A DNA stretch of 64,000 nucleotides from Candidatus Fluviicola riflensis (GCA_002243285.1 CP022585.1:2964641-3028640); one strand, 5' to 3'. Shown: positions 10,521-20,624, counted from the stretch's first letter. Notes: a model not told the origin generated them from the letters alone. A program made the numbers and translations.

Positions 10521-12203
10521 TTACTCCGTTTTGACAATCTGTTGGGTAATCATCGAATCGGCATAACGGATTTTAAACCAATAAATTCCTTGCTCGAAGT
10601 CTGTTATATCCAGCGTGGTCTTCAATTCGGATGAATTCAAGAGCCGAATAGACCTACCTAAATAATCAAAAATCTCAATTGTTAAATCAAATTTTGCCAA
10701 TTGAGTTATCGTTACTTCACCGATTGTAGGATTTGGATACAAGGTGATTGTGTTTTCCGGATAATAATAGGGATCATCCCATCTGATATGATCTGTTGGC
10801 AAGCCTAATCGCATTAAAAAATAAATACCTCTATGAACCATGAATTCTTCGTCACTCGGATCAAAATCAACAGGTGCGTCAAAACTACCCGTTACATATA
10901 CATTGGCAGATGCATCCAACGCTAATGAATTCCCACGGGAATAAGACGGAACCGACATTCCCCAGATAGCGATACCGTTACTATCCATTTTATGAACAAA
11001 AGTGTTTGTTCCTACTGTTGCATTAATTACCATCGGATTCAGATTTGTACCCAAATTTATGGAGCCATAAAAATATCCCGTCAGGTATAAATTATTTTCT
11101 TTATCGATCACTAAATCACTTGGGTATTCTCCATAATTTGCACTACCTGATATTGTTTTCGCCCAAATCAAAGTGCCATCAGGTCTTAATTTTTGAATAA
11201 AAACAGCAGAACCGTTTGAAAAATGTTCGTCGATCACCAAACCAGGATCCAGGTCTACTGTAAGGCTAAAATTACCCGTTACCAGAATATTTCCAGTTTC
11301 ATCTACCTGAATTGCATTTCCGCTATCTTCATATAAACTACCTAACGAATATCCCCACTCATATCCTCCTGAAGCATTGAATTTCTGAACAAACGCATCG
11401 GTGGAACCCTGAGAAATGAATGAAGTATCACAGCTACAATTAGCAGTTCCGTAAAATTTACCGGTAGTGTACACATTTCCTAAATCGTCAAATGCCATAT
11501 CATTCATGAAATCCGACTGACCACCACCGATTGAATTTATCCATAGAAAGTTTCCCTGAACATCGAGTTTCATTATAAATCCATCTCCATGTCCACCATA
11601 GTATAGTGCCGCATATTCACCTACTCCCGGATCCATGTCATTTACGTCGTCTCCTAAAGATCCGGTGATATAGATGTTACCTTGTATATCTACCTTTATT
11701 CCAGACGCATTGTCGAACAAAAAGGAACCGAATGTTTTCACCCAAACAAACTCACCATTTGAATTCAGTTTTAGAACAAAGAGATCATCAAAACCCTCAG
11801 TTGGTGTGATTTCATAAACCCCATTCCCCGGATCCACATCAATTTCACCCCAAAAATTACCTGCCAAATAAATATTTCCATCAACATCGGTTGCAACACC
11901 TCCCACCATTTCAGATTCAGAACTTCCCAATGTACGTAACCAACGTACTGCTCCTGTAGAATCAAGCTTTTCTAAAAAAATATCATAACTTCCAATAGTG
12001 GGAATAGCGCTATATGCCAGTCCGGGACCAAACGTTCCACTGGAATAGAAATTACCAGTTAAAACACTATTTTGATCAGGATCAACCACAACCTTTACTG
12101 CACCAGCATTGCCATAAACAGCCCATGAAAAATCGGGGATTTGGCCAAAGAGAGAGGGTAGACTTAGCAGTATAAACAACATAAAGATTATGATTGGTTT
12201 CAT
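10521..12203 (-). CDS. Secreted SBBP-type beta-propeller protein with T9SS sorting domain
   Basis: The chosen start gives 560 residues beginning MKPIIIFMLFILLSLPSLFG, a clear signal peptide; the frame extends 16 codons further upstream without a signal-like sequence. The body is propeller repeats with DxxGNIYITG, DPGVGEY and FVWVKTFG-type strands, and one repeat carries a CSCDTS insertion. The C-terminus has the T9SS type A motif LYPNPTIGEVTI and ends QQIVKTE. It shares its repeat type with the protein at 3000-4685 but is more AT-rich. The role is probably surface or extracellular, with the ligand unknown. Confidence 0.88.
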   Translation of the reverse strand: MKPIIIFMLFILLSLPSLFGQIPDFSWAVYGNAGAVKVVVDPDQNSVLTGNFYSSGTFGPGLAYSAIPTIGSYDIFLEKLDSTGAVRWLRTLGSSESEMVGGVATDVDGNIYLAGNFWGEIDVDPGNGVYEITPTEGFDDLFVLKLNSNGEFVWVKTFGSFLFDNASGIKVDIQGNIYITGSLGDDVNDMDPGVGEYAALYYGGHGDGFIMKLDVQGNFLWINSIGGGQSDFMNDMAFDDLGNVYTTGKFYGTANCSCDTSFISQGSTDAFVQKFNASGGYEWGYSLGSLYEDSGNAIQVDETGNILVTGNFSLTVDLDPGLVIDEHFSNGSAVFIQKLRPDGTLIWAKTISGSANYGEYPSDLVIDKENNLYLTGYFYGSINLGTNLNPMVINATVGTNTFVHKMDSNGIAIWGMSVPSYSRGNSLALDASANVYVTGSFDAPVDFDPSDEEFMVHRGIYFLMRLGLPTDHIRWDDPYYYPENTITLYPNPTIGEVTITQLAKFDLTIEIFDYLGRSIRLLNSSELKTTLDITDFEQGIYWFKIRYADSMITQQIVKTE

Positions 12204-12433
12204 ACTCGAAAGGTATGTAAACTTTTGAAGAAATTCTGTTGCAATGATCAAAAAACGAATCGGTGATTCATGTGTACTGTCAGATTCTTATCAACCAACA
12301 ATATCGAAACAAGCGATCATTTTCCTTACAACCAAACTGATTCTCCGTTTATCCCAATCATTACTATTCGCCTGCCCTATTTGTTTAAAATAGCATTGCT
12401 TTATTTAACTATTTAGGTACAAGAACCAGAACT

Positions 12434-13579
12434 ATGAAAAAACGCTACTCCTTTTTAGGCATCATTGCAGCAATGACGCTGACTACTACCAGCTTTGCAC
12501 AATGGCAAAACAAAAGCTTTACCCACCAGGGCAACACGCGCCAATACCGCGTTTATCAATCACCGAATTACAATGCTTCAAATCCGGCATCAATGGTAAT
12601 TACGCTCCATGGTTTGGGTGACAACATGACCAATTTCAGTGGAATCGGGATGAACACGATAGCAGATACAGCAAACATCATCGTGGTTGTTCCGCAAGCA
12701 TTCACTGATGCGTTGGCGGGAACTGCCTGGAACACCGGTGTGGGTTATATGGGTTATTTCCCGAATGCTGCCATTGACGATGTCCATTTCATCAATACCA
12801 TCATCGACAGTGTTGAGGCGAATTATGCCATCAATCCCAATCGCGTATATGCCTGCGGCTTCTCGATGGGTGGTTTTATGACAAACCGTCTGGCAGTGGA
12901 ATTGAACCAACGCATTACCGCTTTTGCATCAGTTTCCGGAACGTTTGGTTTGGGACTGACAGATTACGCTCCCGACAACAATGTATCCATCGCTCATTTC
13001 CATGGAACAATTGACGGAACGGTTCCTTTTGCGGGCAACGCTTCCGGAATCGGCGCCGATTCACTGGTGAATTTCTGGATTTCCAATGACCAGTGCGACA
13101 TCACTCCGCAACACATTGTGATTCCTGATAGCCAAAACGACGGCTACACGGTTGACCACTACATCTACACCAACGGACAGGAAAACTCGGAAATGGAGTT
13201 TTTTAAAGTTACGGGAGCCGATCATGTGTGGTTAACTGCTGCGAATGATATTTCATATACACCCGAAATCTGGAAATTTTTCAACAAACACCAGGTATTG
13301 CTGACGGCAGGAATTGAGGAAGCTGATGAAACAGATGTGTTTACTGTTTATCCGAATCCTGCGAGTGATCAGTTAAATCTTGTTTGCACGGATGCAAATC
13401 AAAAAGCGCAAATCTCATTGACCGATCTTACTGGAAAACTGGTTTTGTCGACACCGGTTCAGTTCGCTGACGGACACGCGTCGGCTTCATTGAATGGTTT
13501 GAATATGACCGCAGGTGTTTATTTATTGAAAGTAAACACAGGGAACCAGGAATCAATTCAACGAGTGATTATTGAATAA
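12434..13579 (+). CDS. Secreted alpha/beta hydrolase (PHB depolymerase/feruloyl esterase-like) with T9SS domain
   Basis: This 381-residue protein has a signal peptide (residues 1-22, TTTSFAQ). The hydrolase has the oxyanion motif LHGLGDN, nucleophile elbow GFSMGG with Ser144, Asp194 in HGTIDGTVPF and His264 in GADHVW. This is the triad order of the esterase_phb/LpqC family, which cleaves polyhydroxyalkanoate, feruloyl or acetyl esters. A T9SS type A domain occupies about residues 305-381 (VYPNPASDQLNL), so the enzyme acts outside the cell. A hairpin terminator follows at 13605-13634. Substrate choice cannot be read from the sequence. Confidence 0.9.
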   Translation: MKKRYSFLGIIAAMTLTTTSFAQWQNKSFTHQGNTRQYRVYQSPNYNASNPASMVITLHGLGDNMTNFSGIGMNTIADTANIIVVVPQAFTDALAGTAWNTGVGYMGYFPNAAIDDVHFINTIIDSVEANYAINPNRVYACGFSMGGFMTNRLAVELNQRITAFASVSGTFGLGLTDYAPDNNVSIAHFHGTIDGTVPFAGNASGIGADSLVNFWISNDQCDITPQHIVIPDSQNDGYTVDHYIYTNGQENSEMEFFKVTGADHVWLTAANDISYTPEIWKFFNKHQVLLTAGIEEADETDVFTVYPNPASDQLNLVCTDANQKAQISLTDLTGKLVLSTPVQFADGHASASLNGLNMTAGVYLLKVNTGNQESIQRVIIE

Positions 13580-13604
13580 GATTATTCTTTCATGCATACT
13601 ACTG

Positions 13605-13634
13605 AAAAGCCATTCCGGAAGGGGTGGCTTTTTG
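13605..13634 (+). terminator. Rho-independent terminator after the secreted esterase gene
   Basis: The stem AAAGCCAttCC pairs with GGggTGGCTTT around a GGAA-containing loop and runs into a T tract, 25 bases after the esterase stop codon. Confidence 0.85.
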
Positions 13635-13697
13635 GTTTCATACGAAATGATTTTGGTGCATAATTGATAATATGCTAGATTTGAAAGAAAATACCTA

Positions 13698-16600
13698 ATG
13701 AAACTTCTCTTATCCACCTTTGTTTTTTTGCTCTTCGTATTGTTTGGAAATGCCCAAAACGGATCCCTTGATTTATTATTTAACCCTGAAGACCTTGGGT
13801 ACTCTTACGGTGATGGTTTGGACTTTAGAATTACTTGTAGCGCTATTCAAGCCGATGGAAAAATAATCATTGGTGGCGATTTCAGTAAAATCGATTCGAC
13901 ATCTTCACGAGGAATAGTTCGTCTTGATGCTTCAGGAAGTATTGATACAAGTTTTCATATAGGACTCGGTTTCAATAATATTCCTCAGTTTCCAAACGTT
14001 GTTACGGTTAAAGCACTGGCAGATGGGAAAATTTTGGTTGGAGGAAACTTCACTTCTTATGACGGCACACCAGCTGGCGGATTAGTTAGACTTAATAGTG
14101 ACGGTAGTATAGACCCCGCTTTTCATCTATTATCACCGGCACTAGGAATATTGGTCAATGACATTGAATTATTACCCAACGGGAAATTATTGCTGGTTGG
14201 GGGTATTGTAGGCTATGATGGAACTCCTACCAAAAATATGGTGGTTATAAATTATGATGGAACCATCGATCCAGGGTTTGATACTAACCTCGGGAGTTCT
14301 GATGAAATTTATTTGGTGGAGCCACATCCAGACAACAAACTTCTTCTCTATGGCACTTTCGATGAGTTTAACGGTGAAGTAGCAAATAAACTAGTTCGGT
14401 TATTTGCTGACTTCACTACGGACACAACGTTTAATGTAGGATCAGGACCTACTGCTCTGGGAAGTGATAATGGCTTTCGTGTAAGGATAAATCCTGATAG
14501 TTCTATTTATTTTTTTTCTGCAACAGGTATATTTACTTCTTTCAATGGTTACGTTCCGTTGCAACGAATTGTAAAACTGCATTCTAACGGTTCTATAGAC
14601 AGTTCTTTTTCTTTTAGTAACTTCTCTTCTACTTACGTACAGAATATACTTAACTTACCAAATAATGATCAAATCTTTGTCGGTGAGTATAATTATCAAG
14701 GCAATTATATTAACACATTTAAGCTTTCAGCTAATGGTACGTTTGATTTTAGTTACAATTCACCGTATGCGAATTTATTCACAGCAGACGTTTCTTTATT
14801 AGACAACAATAATAACTTACTGTACTTTTCATACAATTTTAATTACGATAACAAAGCTTTATTTAGATTTAATAACGCCGGAGCCTTAGATACATCTTTT
14901 TTTAAATCTACCGGCGCAAATAGTAGAATTCGGGGTACTGTTCTTCAGTCAGATGGTAAAATAGTACTTTATGGTGATCAACGGTTTTATAATGGGAGCC
15001 CTGCACATAAAATTTTTAGAATTTTAACCGATGGCACAATTGACACTTCATTTTACCGATATACTGAAAATGAAATTAATAGAATCGACAATATTACACA
15101 GCTAAACGACAATAAATTTCTATTACATGCTAGTTTTTGGGCCGATTTGGATCGTCCGTTTAGACGTTTATTGTCCGACGGCTCTATTGATACCAGCTTT
15201 CATCCTTTGATAACAACTCCATCTAACACTATGGGTTCGCAATTGCAGTCCGACAATAAAATTATTGTTTGGGGTGGCTTCACTAGTTATGGTGGAACTA
15301 CAGTAAATCGGATAATGCGTATCAATGAGGATGCAAGTTTAGACAACTCTTTTGTAAGCGGAACGGGCTTGAATCTGGCAATATCTCAGGTGCTGGTTCA
15401 ACCTGACCAGAAAATACTATTGCTAAATGGAGGTACGTTCACTTACAATGGAACTACCTGCAATGGCGCTGCAAGACTTAACTCAGATGGAAGTATTGAC
15501 AATAGTTTTAATATCGGAACTGGATTCAACGGTAATATCACATGTGCTATCATAATGAACAATAAAATTATAATTGGCGGGAATTTCACTACTTATAATG
15601 GAACTTCCGTAAAACGGATCGTTCGTCTGAATATGGATGGAACAATAGATAATACCTTTGCTATTGGAAGTGGATTTGACGACTATGTAAGATGCCTATA
15701 TGCACAAAGTGATCAAAAGATTCTTGTAGGTGGCGATTTCAATTCTTACAATGGCACTAATTATAATGGTGTCATTCGACTTAATGCTGACGGTTCTCCT
15801 GACTTGGATATTCAATTTGGAAACGGTTTTCCAGAAGGTGGTGTTTTATCTATTAATATGCTACAAAATCAAAAAATCCTTGCAGCAGGTAGCTTTACTC
15901 ACTATGATGGAACAGGCAGAAACAGACTAGCATTATTAAATAACTGTATTACTAATAACGATTCTTCCACTATTACCGCATGTGGGAGCTATAATTGGCC
16001 AGTTAATAACCAAACTTATACTTCCAGCGGAATCTATACAGATACACTTACCAACAATTTTGGTTGTGATTCCATTCTAACATTGAATCTTACGATCATT
16101 CCAATCATTCCTTTGGAAGTCAATACCTTTTCACAACCTTCAGATGCCAATTCCTGCATCGGAACACTTGCTGTAAGTTCTAGCGGAAACGGTGATTTCA
16201 ATTCTTCGATCGATGCCGCCGCACCAATCAATAATTCCGGTTATTTCGTTGCTCAAAACCTTTGTACCGGAGTTCATTCATTGTTTACTACAGATGCTTG
16301 TATTGATACATTAACGCTTCCCTTTGTCATTCCTCTTGACTCCAATTACATTTTCAATAATCCATTCATTGATTCCATAGCAGTCGATTCACTTGGAGCA
16401 ACAATCGAAGATTGTTTCATTTATTACAATTCCATTGATACGACTTATATTGATTCCATTTTTGCAAACGGGAATGAAGTGACTGTGATCTGGAATATTG
16501 TCGACTCAAACGGATCAAATTATGACACCTCCAGTTACGTTTTCAATAATGGAAATGGGGTATATTATGTACAGTTAAGCATCTTTTGTCCGACCAAAGC

Positions 16601-16910
16601 GCTTGGTGATTATTTCACCGTCACTGAAGCGGTTTATTTCAATAACGGTAATTTATCCACCGCTGATTTAACTCAATTAAATGAGCACAACATAGTATTG
16701 TTTCCTAATCCAACGGATGATTTGGTAAGGATTTATTTTAAGGAATCTAGTGCTCATTTAACCATTTATGACATTCATGGTAAATGTATCCTGATCCGGA
16801 GTATCATTAATGGAGATTCCGTTTCATTACTTCCCTACCAAACAGGTCTTTATCTTTTTGTAATCATTACCGATTCAAAACAATTCACTCAACGAATCAT
16901 AAAAAGATAG
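13698..16910 (+). CDS. Secreted delta-60 repeat protein with T9SS sorting domain
   Basis: This 1070-residue protein has a signal peptide (LFVLFGNAQ). From about residue 45 to 755 it contains around a dozen repeats of about 55 residues. Their shape is QxDGKIIIGGxFxxYxGTxxxxIVRLNxDGSIDxSFxxGxGF, the delta-60 repeat pattern that forms propeller-like structures in extracellular proteins. A serine/cysteine-containing region (CGSYNWPVNNQTYTSSG), common in Bacteroidota secreted proteins, follows. The C-terminus is a T9SS type A domain (LFPNPTDDLV, ending QRIIKR). The coding sequence is visibly more AT-rich than the esterase gene before it. No enzymatic motif is seen; adhesion or matrix roles are guesses. 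Confidence 0.9.
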   Translation: MKLLLSTFVFLLFVLFGNAQNGSLDLLFNPEDLGYSYGDGLDFRITCSAIQADGKIIIGGDFSKIDSTSSRGIVRLDASGSIDTSFHIGLGFNNIPQFPNVVTVKALADGKILVGGNFTSYDGTPAGGLVRLNSDGSIDPAFHLLSPALGILVNDIELLPNGKLLLVGGIVGYDGTPTKNMVVINYDGTIDPGFDTNLGSSDEIYLVEPHPDNKLLLYGTFDEFNGEVANKLVRLFADFTTDTTFNVGSGPTALGSDNGFRVRINPDSSIYFFSATGIFTSFNGYVPLQRIVKLHSNGSIDSSFSFSNFSSTYVQNILNLPNNDQIFVGEYNYQGNYINTFKLSANGTFDFSYNSPYANLFTADVSLLDNNNNLLYFSYNFNYDNKALFRFNNAGALDTSFFKSTGANSRIRGTVLQSDGKIVLYGDQRFYNGSPAHKIFRILTDGTIDTSFYRYTENEINRIDNITQLNDNKFLLHASFWADLDRPFRRLLSDGSIDTSFHPLITTPSNTMGSQLQSDNKIIVWGGFTSYGGTTVNRIMRINEDASLDNSFVSGTGLNLAISQVLVQPDQKILLLNGGTFTYNGTTCNGAARLNSDGSIDNSFNIGTGFNGNITCAIIMNNKIIIGGNFTTYNGTSVKRIVRLNMDGTIDNTFAIGSGFDDYVRCLYAQSDQKILVGGDFNSYNGTNYNGVIRLNADGSPDLDIQFGNGFPEGGVLSINMLQNQKILAAGSFTHYDGTGRNRLALLNNCITNNDSSTITACGSYNWPVNNQTYTSSGIYTDTLTNNFGCDSILTLNLTIIPIIPLEVNTFSQPSDANSCIGTLAVSSSGNGDFNSSIDAAAPINNSGYFVAQNLCTGVHSLFTTDACIDTLTLPFVIPLDSNYIFNNPFIDSIAVDSLGATIEDCFIYYNSIDTTYIDSIFANGNEVTVIWNIVDSNGSNYDTSSYVFNNGNGVYYVQLSIFCPTKALGDYFTVTEAVYFNNGNLSTADLTQLNEHNIVLFPNPTDDLVRIYFKESSAHLTIYDIHGKCILIRSIINGDSVSLLPYQTGLYLFVIITDSKQFTQRIIKR

Positions 16911-17143
16911 ATTGACATCATTAACAATACTTTTTTTATAAAGTAATTGATCATCATCATTTATGGAATAATTTTAAAACCAAATCTCAATGGGAAGCTG
17001 AACCAAAGAGGTGCATGTTTTCGAACCGGTTGAAGCAGTAGTTTTCATCATAGTATGGGAACGGTGACAAATATGTGATCCAACATTACCTAAAATCATC
17101 TCCTTCAATGATCTGCATCATTTTTACGGGACTCTGACAATTC

Positions 17144-17151
17144 TATTTTTG
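17144..17151 (+). promoter_or_regulatory. Candidate -7 box of the paaC-like gene
   Basis: TATTTTTG matches the Bacteroidota -7 consensus TAnnTTTG, 37 bases before the ATG. The same octamer in a similar context (CTATTTTTGAT) stands before paaA. No perfect -33 TTTG is present. Confidence 0.45.
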
Positions 17152-17188
17152 ATGCAGAATACTTACCACAATTTAATTCACGGACCTC

Positions 17189-17947
17189 ATGACACACGAA
17201 GAAGCTCTTTACAAATATGTCCTGCGATTGGGCGACAATGCATTGATTCATGGAAACCGTTTATCGGAATGGTGCAGCAAAGACCCGATTTTGAGACACA
17301 ATTCGGATTTGCCCAATATTGCATTGGATACGATTGGTTTGGCAAAAGCCTTTTTAAAGTATGCAGCGAAAATTGAAGGAAATCAACAAACGGAAAACGA
17401 CCTGGCTTACAACAGATCCGAGCAGCAGTTTTACAACCACCAGATCACGGAACTGCCCAATCCTGATTTTATGATCATGATCACTAAGCAGTTATTCATT
17501 TCCACATTTGAGTTGCATTTATTTAATGCATTGAGTCAATCTGCCGATGAAACAATTGCCACAATCGCCAAACGCGGATTGGAAGATGTACATTATCATT
17601 TTATTTACAGCAGGTATTGGTGTTACAGCTTAAGCGAAGGACTGAAATCGGACCATGTCAAATTACAGCAAACCATCAACGATCTTTGGTCATACACCGG
17701 TGAATTTTTCGAAATGTCAGATGAAGACAATTTACTTCTTGCAAATGGAATTGCAGCTGATTTGACTGTCATTCATCAACTTTGGAAAGAAACCATTTCT
17801 GCTGTTTTAACGGAAGTCAAACTTCAGATTCCCGAAGACAGATTCATGCAAACAGGAAGCAGAAAAGGTGTTCACACCGAGCATTTGGTGCATATTCTTA
17901 CAGAAATGCAATACCTGCAGCGTTCTTACCGGTATGCGAAATGGTGA
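17189..17947 (+). CDS. PaaC-like subunit of phenylacetyl-CoA epoxidase, first copy
   Basis: This 252-residue helical protein is closely similar along its full length to the PaaC encoded at 19315, for example LGDNALIHGNRLSEWCSKDPIL, QFYNHQITELPNPDF and FMQTGSRKGVHTEHL. PaaC is the structural partner of the catalytic PaaA subunit in the epoxidase that opens the aromatic ring of phenylacetyl-CoA. This copy lies upstream of paaA, is separated from it by 125 bases and has its own candidate promoter. It appears more diverged (for example YCYSLSEGLKSDHVK). It may be an alternative subunit or a decaying duplicate, but the frame is intact. Confidence 0.88.
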   Translation: MTHEEALYKYVLRLGDNALIHGNRLSEWCSKDPILRHNSDLPNIALDTIGLAKAFLKYAAKIEGNQQTENDLAYNRSEQQFYNHQITELPNPDFMIMITKQLFISTFELHLFNALSQSADETIATIAKRGLEDVHYHFIYSRYWCYSLSEGLKSDHVKLQQTINDLWSYTGEFFEMSDEDNLLLANGIAADLTVIHQLWKETISAVLTEVKLQIPEDRFMQTGSRKGVHTEHLVHILTEMQYLQRSYRYAKW

Positions 17948-18044
17948 TTATCAGTATGTTTTTTAAAGTTGATTTCAAAAAATTCACCTCACAAAATCAC
18001 ATTTTTCGCTGATGTAGGTCATGTTTTTTGCCGTGCTCTCCTGC

Positions 18045-18052
18045 TATTTTTG
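18045..18052 (+). promoter_or_regulatory. Candidate -7 box of paaA
   Basis: TATTTTTG matches TAnnTTTG, 20 bases before the paaA ATG, and repeats the octamer found before the paaC-like gene. A TTTG lies 14 bases upstream (18027-18030), a shorter gap than usual. Confidence 0.4.
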
Positions 18053-18072
18053 ATTACAATAAAATCGAAGAG

Positions 18073-19002
18073 ATGGATTCACTCGTTCAAACAACCGTAT
18101 TTCAGCAAAAGATAGACCAGGACCTGAGCATTGAGCCCAAAGACCACATGCCCGAGCAATACCGTTCGCATTTGATTCGTCAAATTTCGCAGCATGCCCA
18201 CTCGGAAGTGATCGGAATGCAACCTGAAGGAAACTGGATTACCAGGGCGCCAAGCCTGCGTTCCAAACAAATTCTGCTGGCCAAAGTTCAGGACGAAGGC
18301 GGACACGGATTGTATTTGTACAGTGCTGCCGAAACATTGGGTATTTCGCGCGATGAGATGATTGAACAACTGCACTCAGGTAAAGCCAAGTATTCCAATA
18401 TTTTCAATTACCCGACGCTTACATGGGCAGACATCGGTGCAATCGGCTGGTTGGTTGACGGCGCGGCCATTGTGAACCAGGTATCGCTGCAACGCACGTC
18501 TTTCGGACCTTATGCCCGCGCGATGGTGCGTATTTGTAAGGAAGAAAGTTTTCACCAGCGCCAAGGTTACGAAATCATGGTTAAGATGATGAATGGAACT
18601 GCTGAACAACGTGAAATGGCACAAGACGCAATGAACCGTTTCTGGTGGCCGGCCTTGATGATGTTTGGTCCGCACGACGGTGATTCGCCCCATTCTGGAG
18701 ATGCTTTTCTGTGGAAAATCAAACGCAAAAGCAACGACGAGCTGCGCCAGAAATTCATTGATAAAACCATTGATCAGGCAACCTTGATCGGCCTTACTGT
18801 TCCCGACCCGGAACTAAAATGGAACGCCGAAAAAGAAGGTTACGATCACGGTGAGATCGATTGGGAAGAGTTTCACCGCGTGATTCGCGGAAATGGTCCC
18901 TGTAACAAACAGCGCATGGCGCACCACATCAGATATCACGAAGATGGTGCCTGGGTACGCGAGGCCGCGACGGCTTACAAACAACGAAAAAACGAATTTT
19001 AA
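18073..19002 (+). CDS. paaA: Phenylacetyl-CoA epoxidase catalytic subunit PaaA
   Basis: This 309-residue protein is the di-iron oxygenase subunit of the PaaABC(D)E complex, which converts phenylacetyl-CoA to its ring epoxide in the cytosol. Visible motifs include [16 protein letters not shown], the metal-binding [11 protein letters not shown] and the second E-x-x-[10 protein letters not shown], followed by the [12 protein letters not shown] segment typical of PaaA. The start at MDSLVQ is preferred over an upstream ATG at 18028 because the family begins here and a purine-rich GAAGAG precedes it. It heads a tight run with paaB, paaC and paaD. paaE and the later pathway genes (paaG, paaZ, paaJ, paaK) are not in the window. 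Confidence 0.96.
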   Translation: MDSLVQTTVFQQKIDQDLSIEPKDHMPEQYRSHLIRQISQHAHSEVIGMQPEGNWITRAPSLRSKQILLAKVQDEGGHGLYLYSAAETLGISRDEMIEQLHSGKAKYSNIFNYPTLTWADIGAIGWLVDGAAIVNQVSLQRTSFGPYARAMVRICKEESFHQRQGYEIMVKMMNGTAEQREMAQDAMNRFWWPALMMFGPHDGDSPHSGDAFLWKIKRKSNDELRQKFIDKTIDQATLIGLTVPDPELKWNAEKEGYDHGEIDWEEFHRVIRGNGPCNKQRMAHHIRYHEDGAWVREAATAYKQRKNEF

Positions 19003-19013
19003 ACCGAGAAATC

Positions 19014-19304
19014 ATGTCAACAGATACACAATTGGATCTTTGGGAAGTGTTTATTCAAAGTAAAATCGGCGGACACCATAGTCATGTAGGCAGCGTACAC
19101 GCCTCCGACAAACAAATGGCGCTGCAAAACGCCCGCGATATTTATACCAGAAGAAAAGAAGGCACCAGCATTTGGGTGATCCCTTCGCAGTACATCGTCG
19201 CTTCTGCTACAGAGGATGCGGATATGCTTTTCGATCCGTCTGACGATAAACTTTACCGTCACCCGACTTTCTATTTGATGCCGGAAGGTGCGAAACAAAT
19301 CTAA
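19014..19304 (+). CDS. paaB: Phenylacetyl-CoA epoxidase subunit PaaB
   Basis: This is a 96-residue protein of the usual PaaB size, 11 bases after paaA. It has the family pattern WEVFIQSKIGGHHSHVGSVHASDKQMALQNARDIYTRR followed by SIWVIPSQYI. PaaB bridges and stabilises PaaAC heterodimers in the epoxidase and has no catalytic residues of its own. Co-transcription with paaA and paaC is likely from the spacing. Confidence 0.95.
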   Translation: MSTDTQLDLWEVFIQSKIGGHHSHVGSVHASDKQMALQNARDIYTRRKEGTSIWVIPSQYIVASATEDADMLFDPSDDKLYRHPTFYLMPEGAKQI

Positions 19305-19314
19305 TCTCCGATCC

Positions 19315-20073
19315 ATGACACAACAGGAAGCTTTATTCAAGTATACGCTGCGATTGGGCGACAATGCACTTATTCAGGGGCATCGTTTGTCGGAATGGTG
19401 CAGCAAAGGCCCTATTCTGGAAGAAGATTTAGCCCTCACCAACATGGCCCTGGATAATATCGGATTGGCCCAGGCTTTTTTGAACTACGCCGCAACGGTT
19501 GAAGGAAAAGGTAAAACTGAAGACGATTTGGCCTACAAAAGAGCCGAACGGCAGTTTTACAATCACCAGATCACGGAATTGCCCATCGGGGATTTTGCCG
19601 TTACAATTGCCAAACAATTACTGATTTCAGCATTCGAAGTGCAGTTATTTACTGTTCTCAGTCAATCCACCAACGAAACCATTGCAGGTATTGCGGCAAA
19701 AGGGTTAAAAGAATCACGTTACCATTTTGTACACAGCAGAGACTGGTGTTACCGATTGGGCGAAGGAACAGCTTTGAGTCACGCCAAACTGCAACAGGCA
19801 TTTAATGATCTCTGGGCTTATACCGGCGAGTTTTTTGAAATGGTGGAAGAAGACAACATTCTCCTGGTCGCAGGAATTGCCGCCGACTTGCAGGAGTTGT
19901 ATCCGCTTTGGAAAGAAATGGTTGTAACTGTTTTAACGGAGGCTACTCTCCAGATTCCGGAAGACGGCTACATGCAAACAGGAAGCAGAAAAGGTATTCA
20001 CACCGAACATTTGGGGCATATTCTTACAGAAATGCAATACCTGCAACGCGCTTATCCCGACGCAACATGGTAA
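19315..20073 (+). CDS. paaC: Phenylacetyl-CoA epoxidase structural subunit PaaC
   Basis: This 252-residue ferritin-like helical protein starts MTQQEALFKYTLRLGDNALIQ, 10 bases after paaB. It carries the conserved HRLSEWCSKGPILEEDLALTNMALDNIGLAQ and MQTGSRKGIHTEHLGHILTEMQYLQR segments. It partners PaaA in the oxygenase. Its position inside the ABCD run makes it the canonical copy; the relative at 17189 lies outside it. The stop codon overlaps the start of paaD. Confidence 0.95.
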   Translation: MTQQEALFKYTLRLGDNALIQGHRLSEWCSKGPILEEDLALTNMALDNIGLAQAFLNYAATVEGKGKTEDDLAYKRAERQFYNHQITELPIGDFAVTIAKQLLISAFEVQLFTVLSQSTNETIAGIAAKGLKESRYHFVHSRDWCYRLGEGTALSHAKLQQAFNDLWAYTGEFFEMVEEDNILLVAGIAADLQELYPLWKEMVVTVLTEATLQIPEDGYMQTGSRKGIHTEHLGHILTEMQYLQRAYPDATW

Positions 20074-20564
20074 CTCCGGCCACACATTCGAAAGAAGCAA
20101 TTTTCGGGCTTTTGGCCGCCATTCACGATCCTGAAATCCCGGTGGTGACCATTCAGGAAATGGGAATGCTCAGAGATGTTATTTTGAACGAAACCGGCTG
20201 CGAAGTCATTATTACTCCTACCTACACAGGCTGCCCCGCTATGGGGATTATCGAGCATGACATCATTGAATTGCTCAAACTTAACGGAATAAAGGAGGTG
20301 CGTGTTACCACCTCCTATTCCCCTTCCTGGACAACGGATTGGATGTCGCCTGAAACAAAAGAAAAATTACGGAACTACGGAATTGCCGCTCCCCTGCACT
20401 CATCGTGCGTGAACTGGCTGCAACCGAAAAATCTGGAGATAAGTTGTCCGCGTTGCAATTCTCACAACACAACGTTGATTTCCCAGTTCGGATCCACGGC
20501 TTGCAAAGCACTATATTCCTGCAAAAGCTGCCAGGAACCGTTTGAGTATTTCAAATGTCATTGA
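20067..20564 (+). CDS. paaD: Epoxidase maturation protein PaaD
   Basis: This 165-residue protein starts inside the end of paaC (seven-base overlap), indicating translational coupling. The N-terminal two thirds are a MIP18/DUF59 domain (AIHDPEIPVVTIQEMGMLRDV, TYTGCPAMG), as in proteins that aid iron-sulfur or metal-site assembly. The C-terminus is a zinc-ribbon with CPRCNSH and CKSCQEPFEYFKCH. PaaD is needed for a functional epoxidase in other bacteria. The next gene is convergent and no paaE follows. Confidence 0.94.
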   Translation: MVTPATHSKEAIFGLLAAIHDPEIPVVTIQEMGMLRDVILNETGCEVIITPTYTGCPAMGIIEHDIIELLKLNGIKEVRVTTSYSPSWTTDWMSPETKEKLRNYGIAAPLHSSCVNWLQPKNLEISCPRCNSHNTTLISQFGSTACKALYSCKSCQEPFEYFKCH

Positions 20565-20624
20565 AAATGGGTGCTTCATAGATTGAGAATAGCGGAACCA
20601 TTCAACCTTATCCGGAGGTGGAGC

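Noticed and set aside
13698..16910. AT-rich composition of the delta-60 gene as evidence of a mobile element
   Set aside because: Low-GC repeat proteins are common in this phylum and there are no boundary repeats; the cause is not shown.
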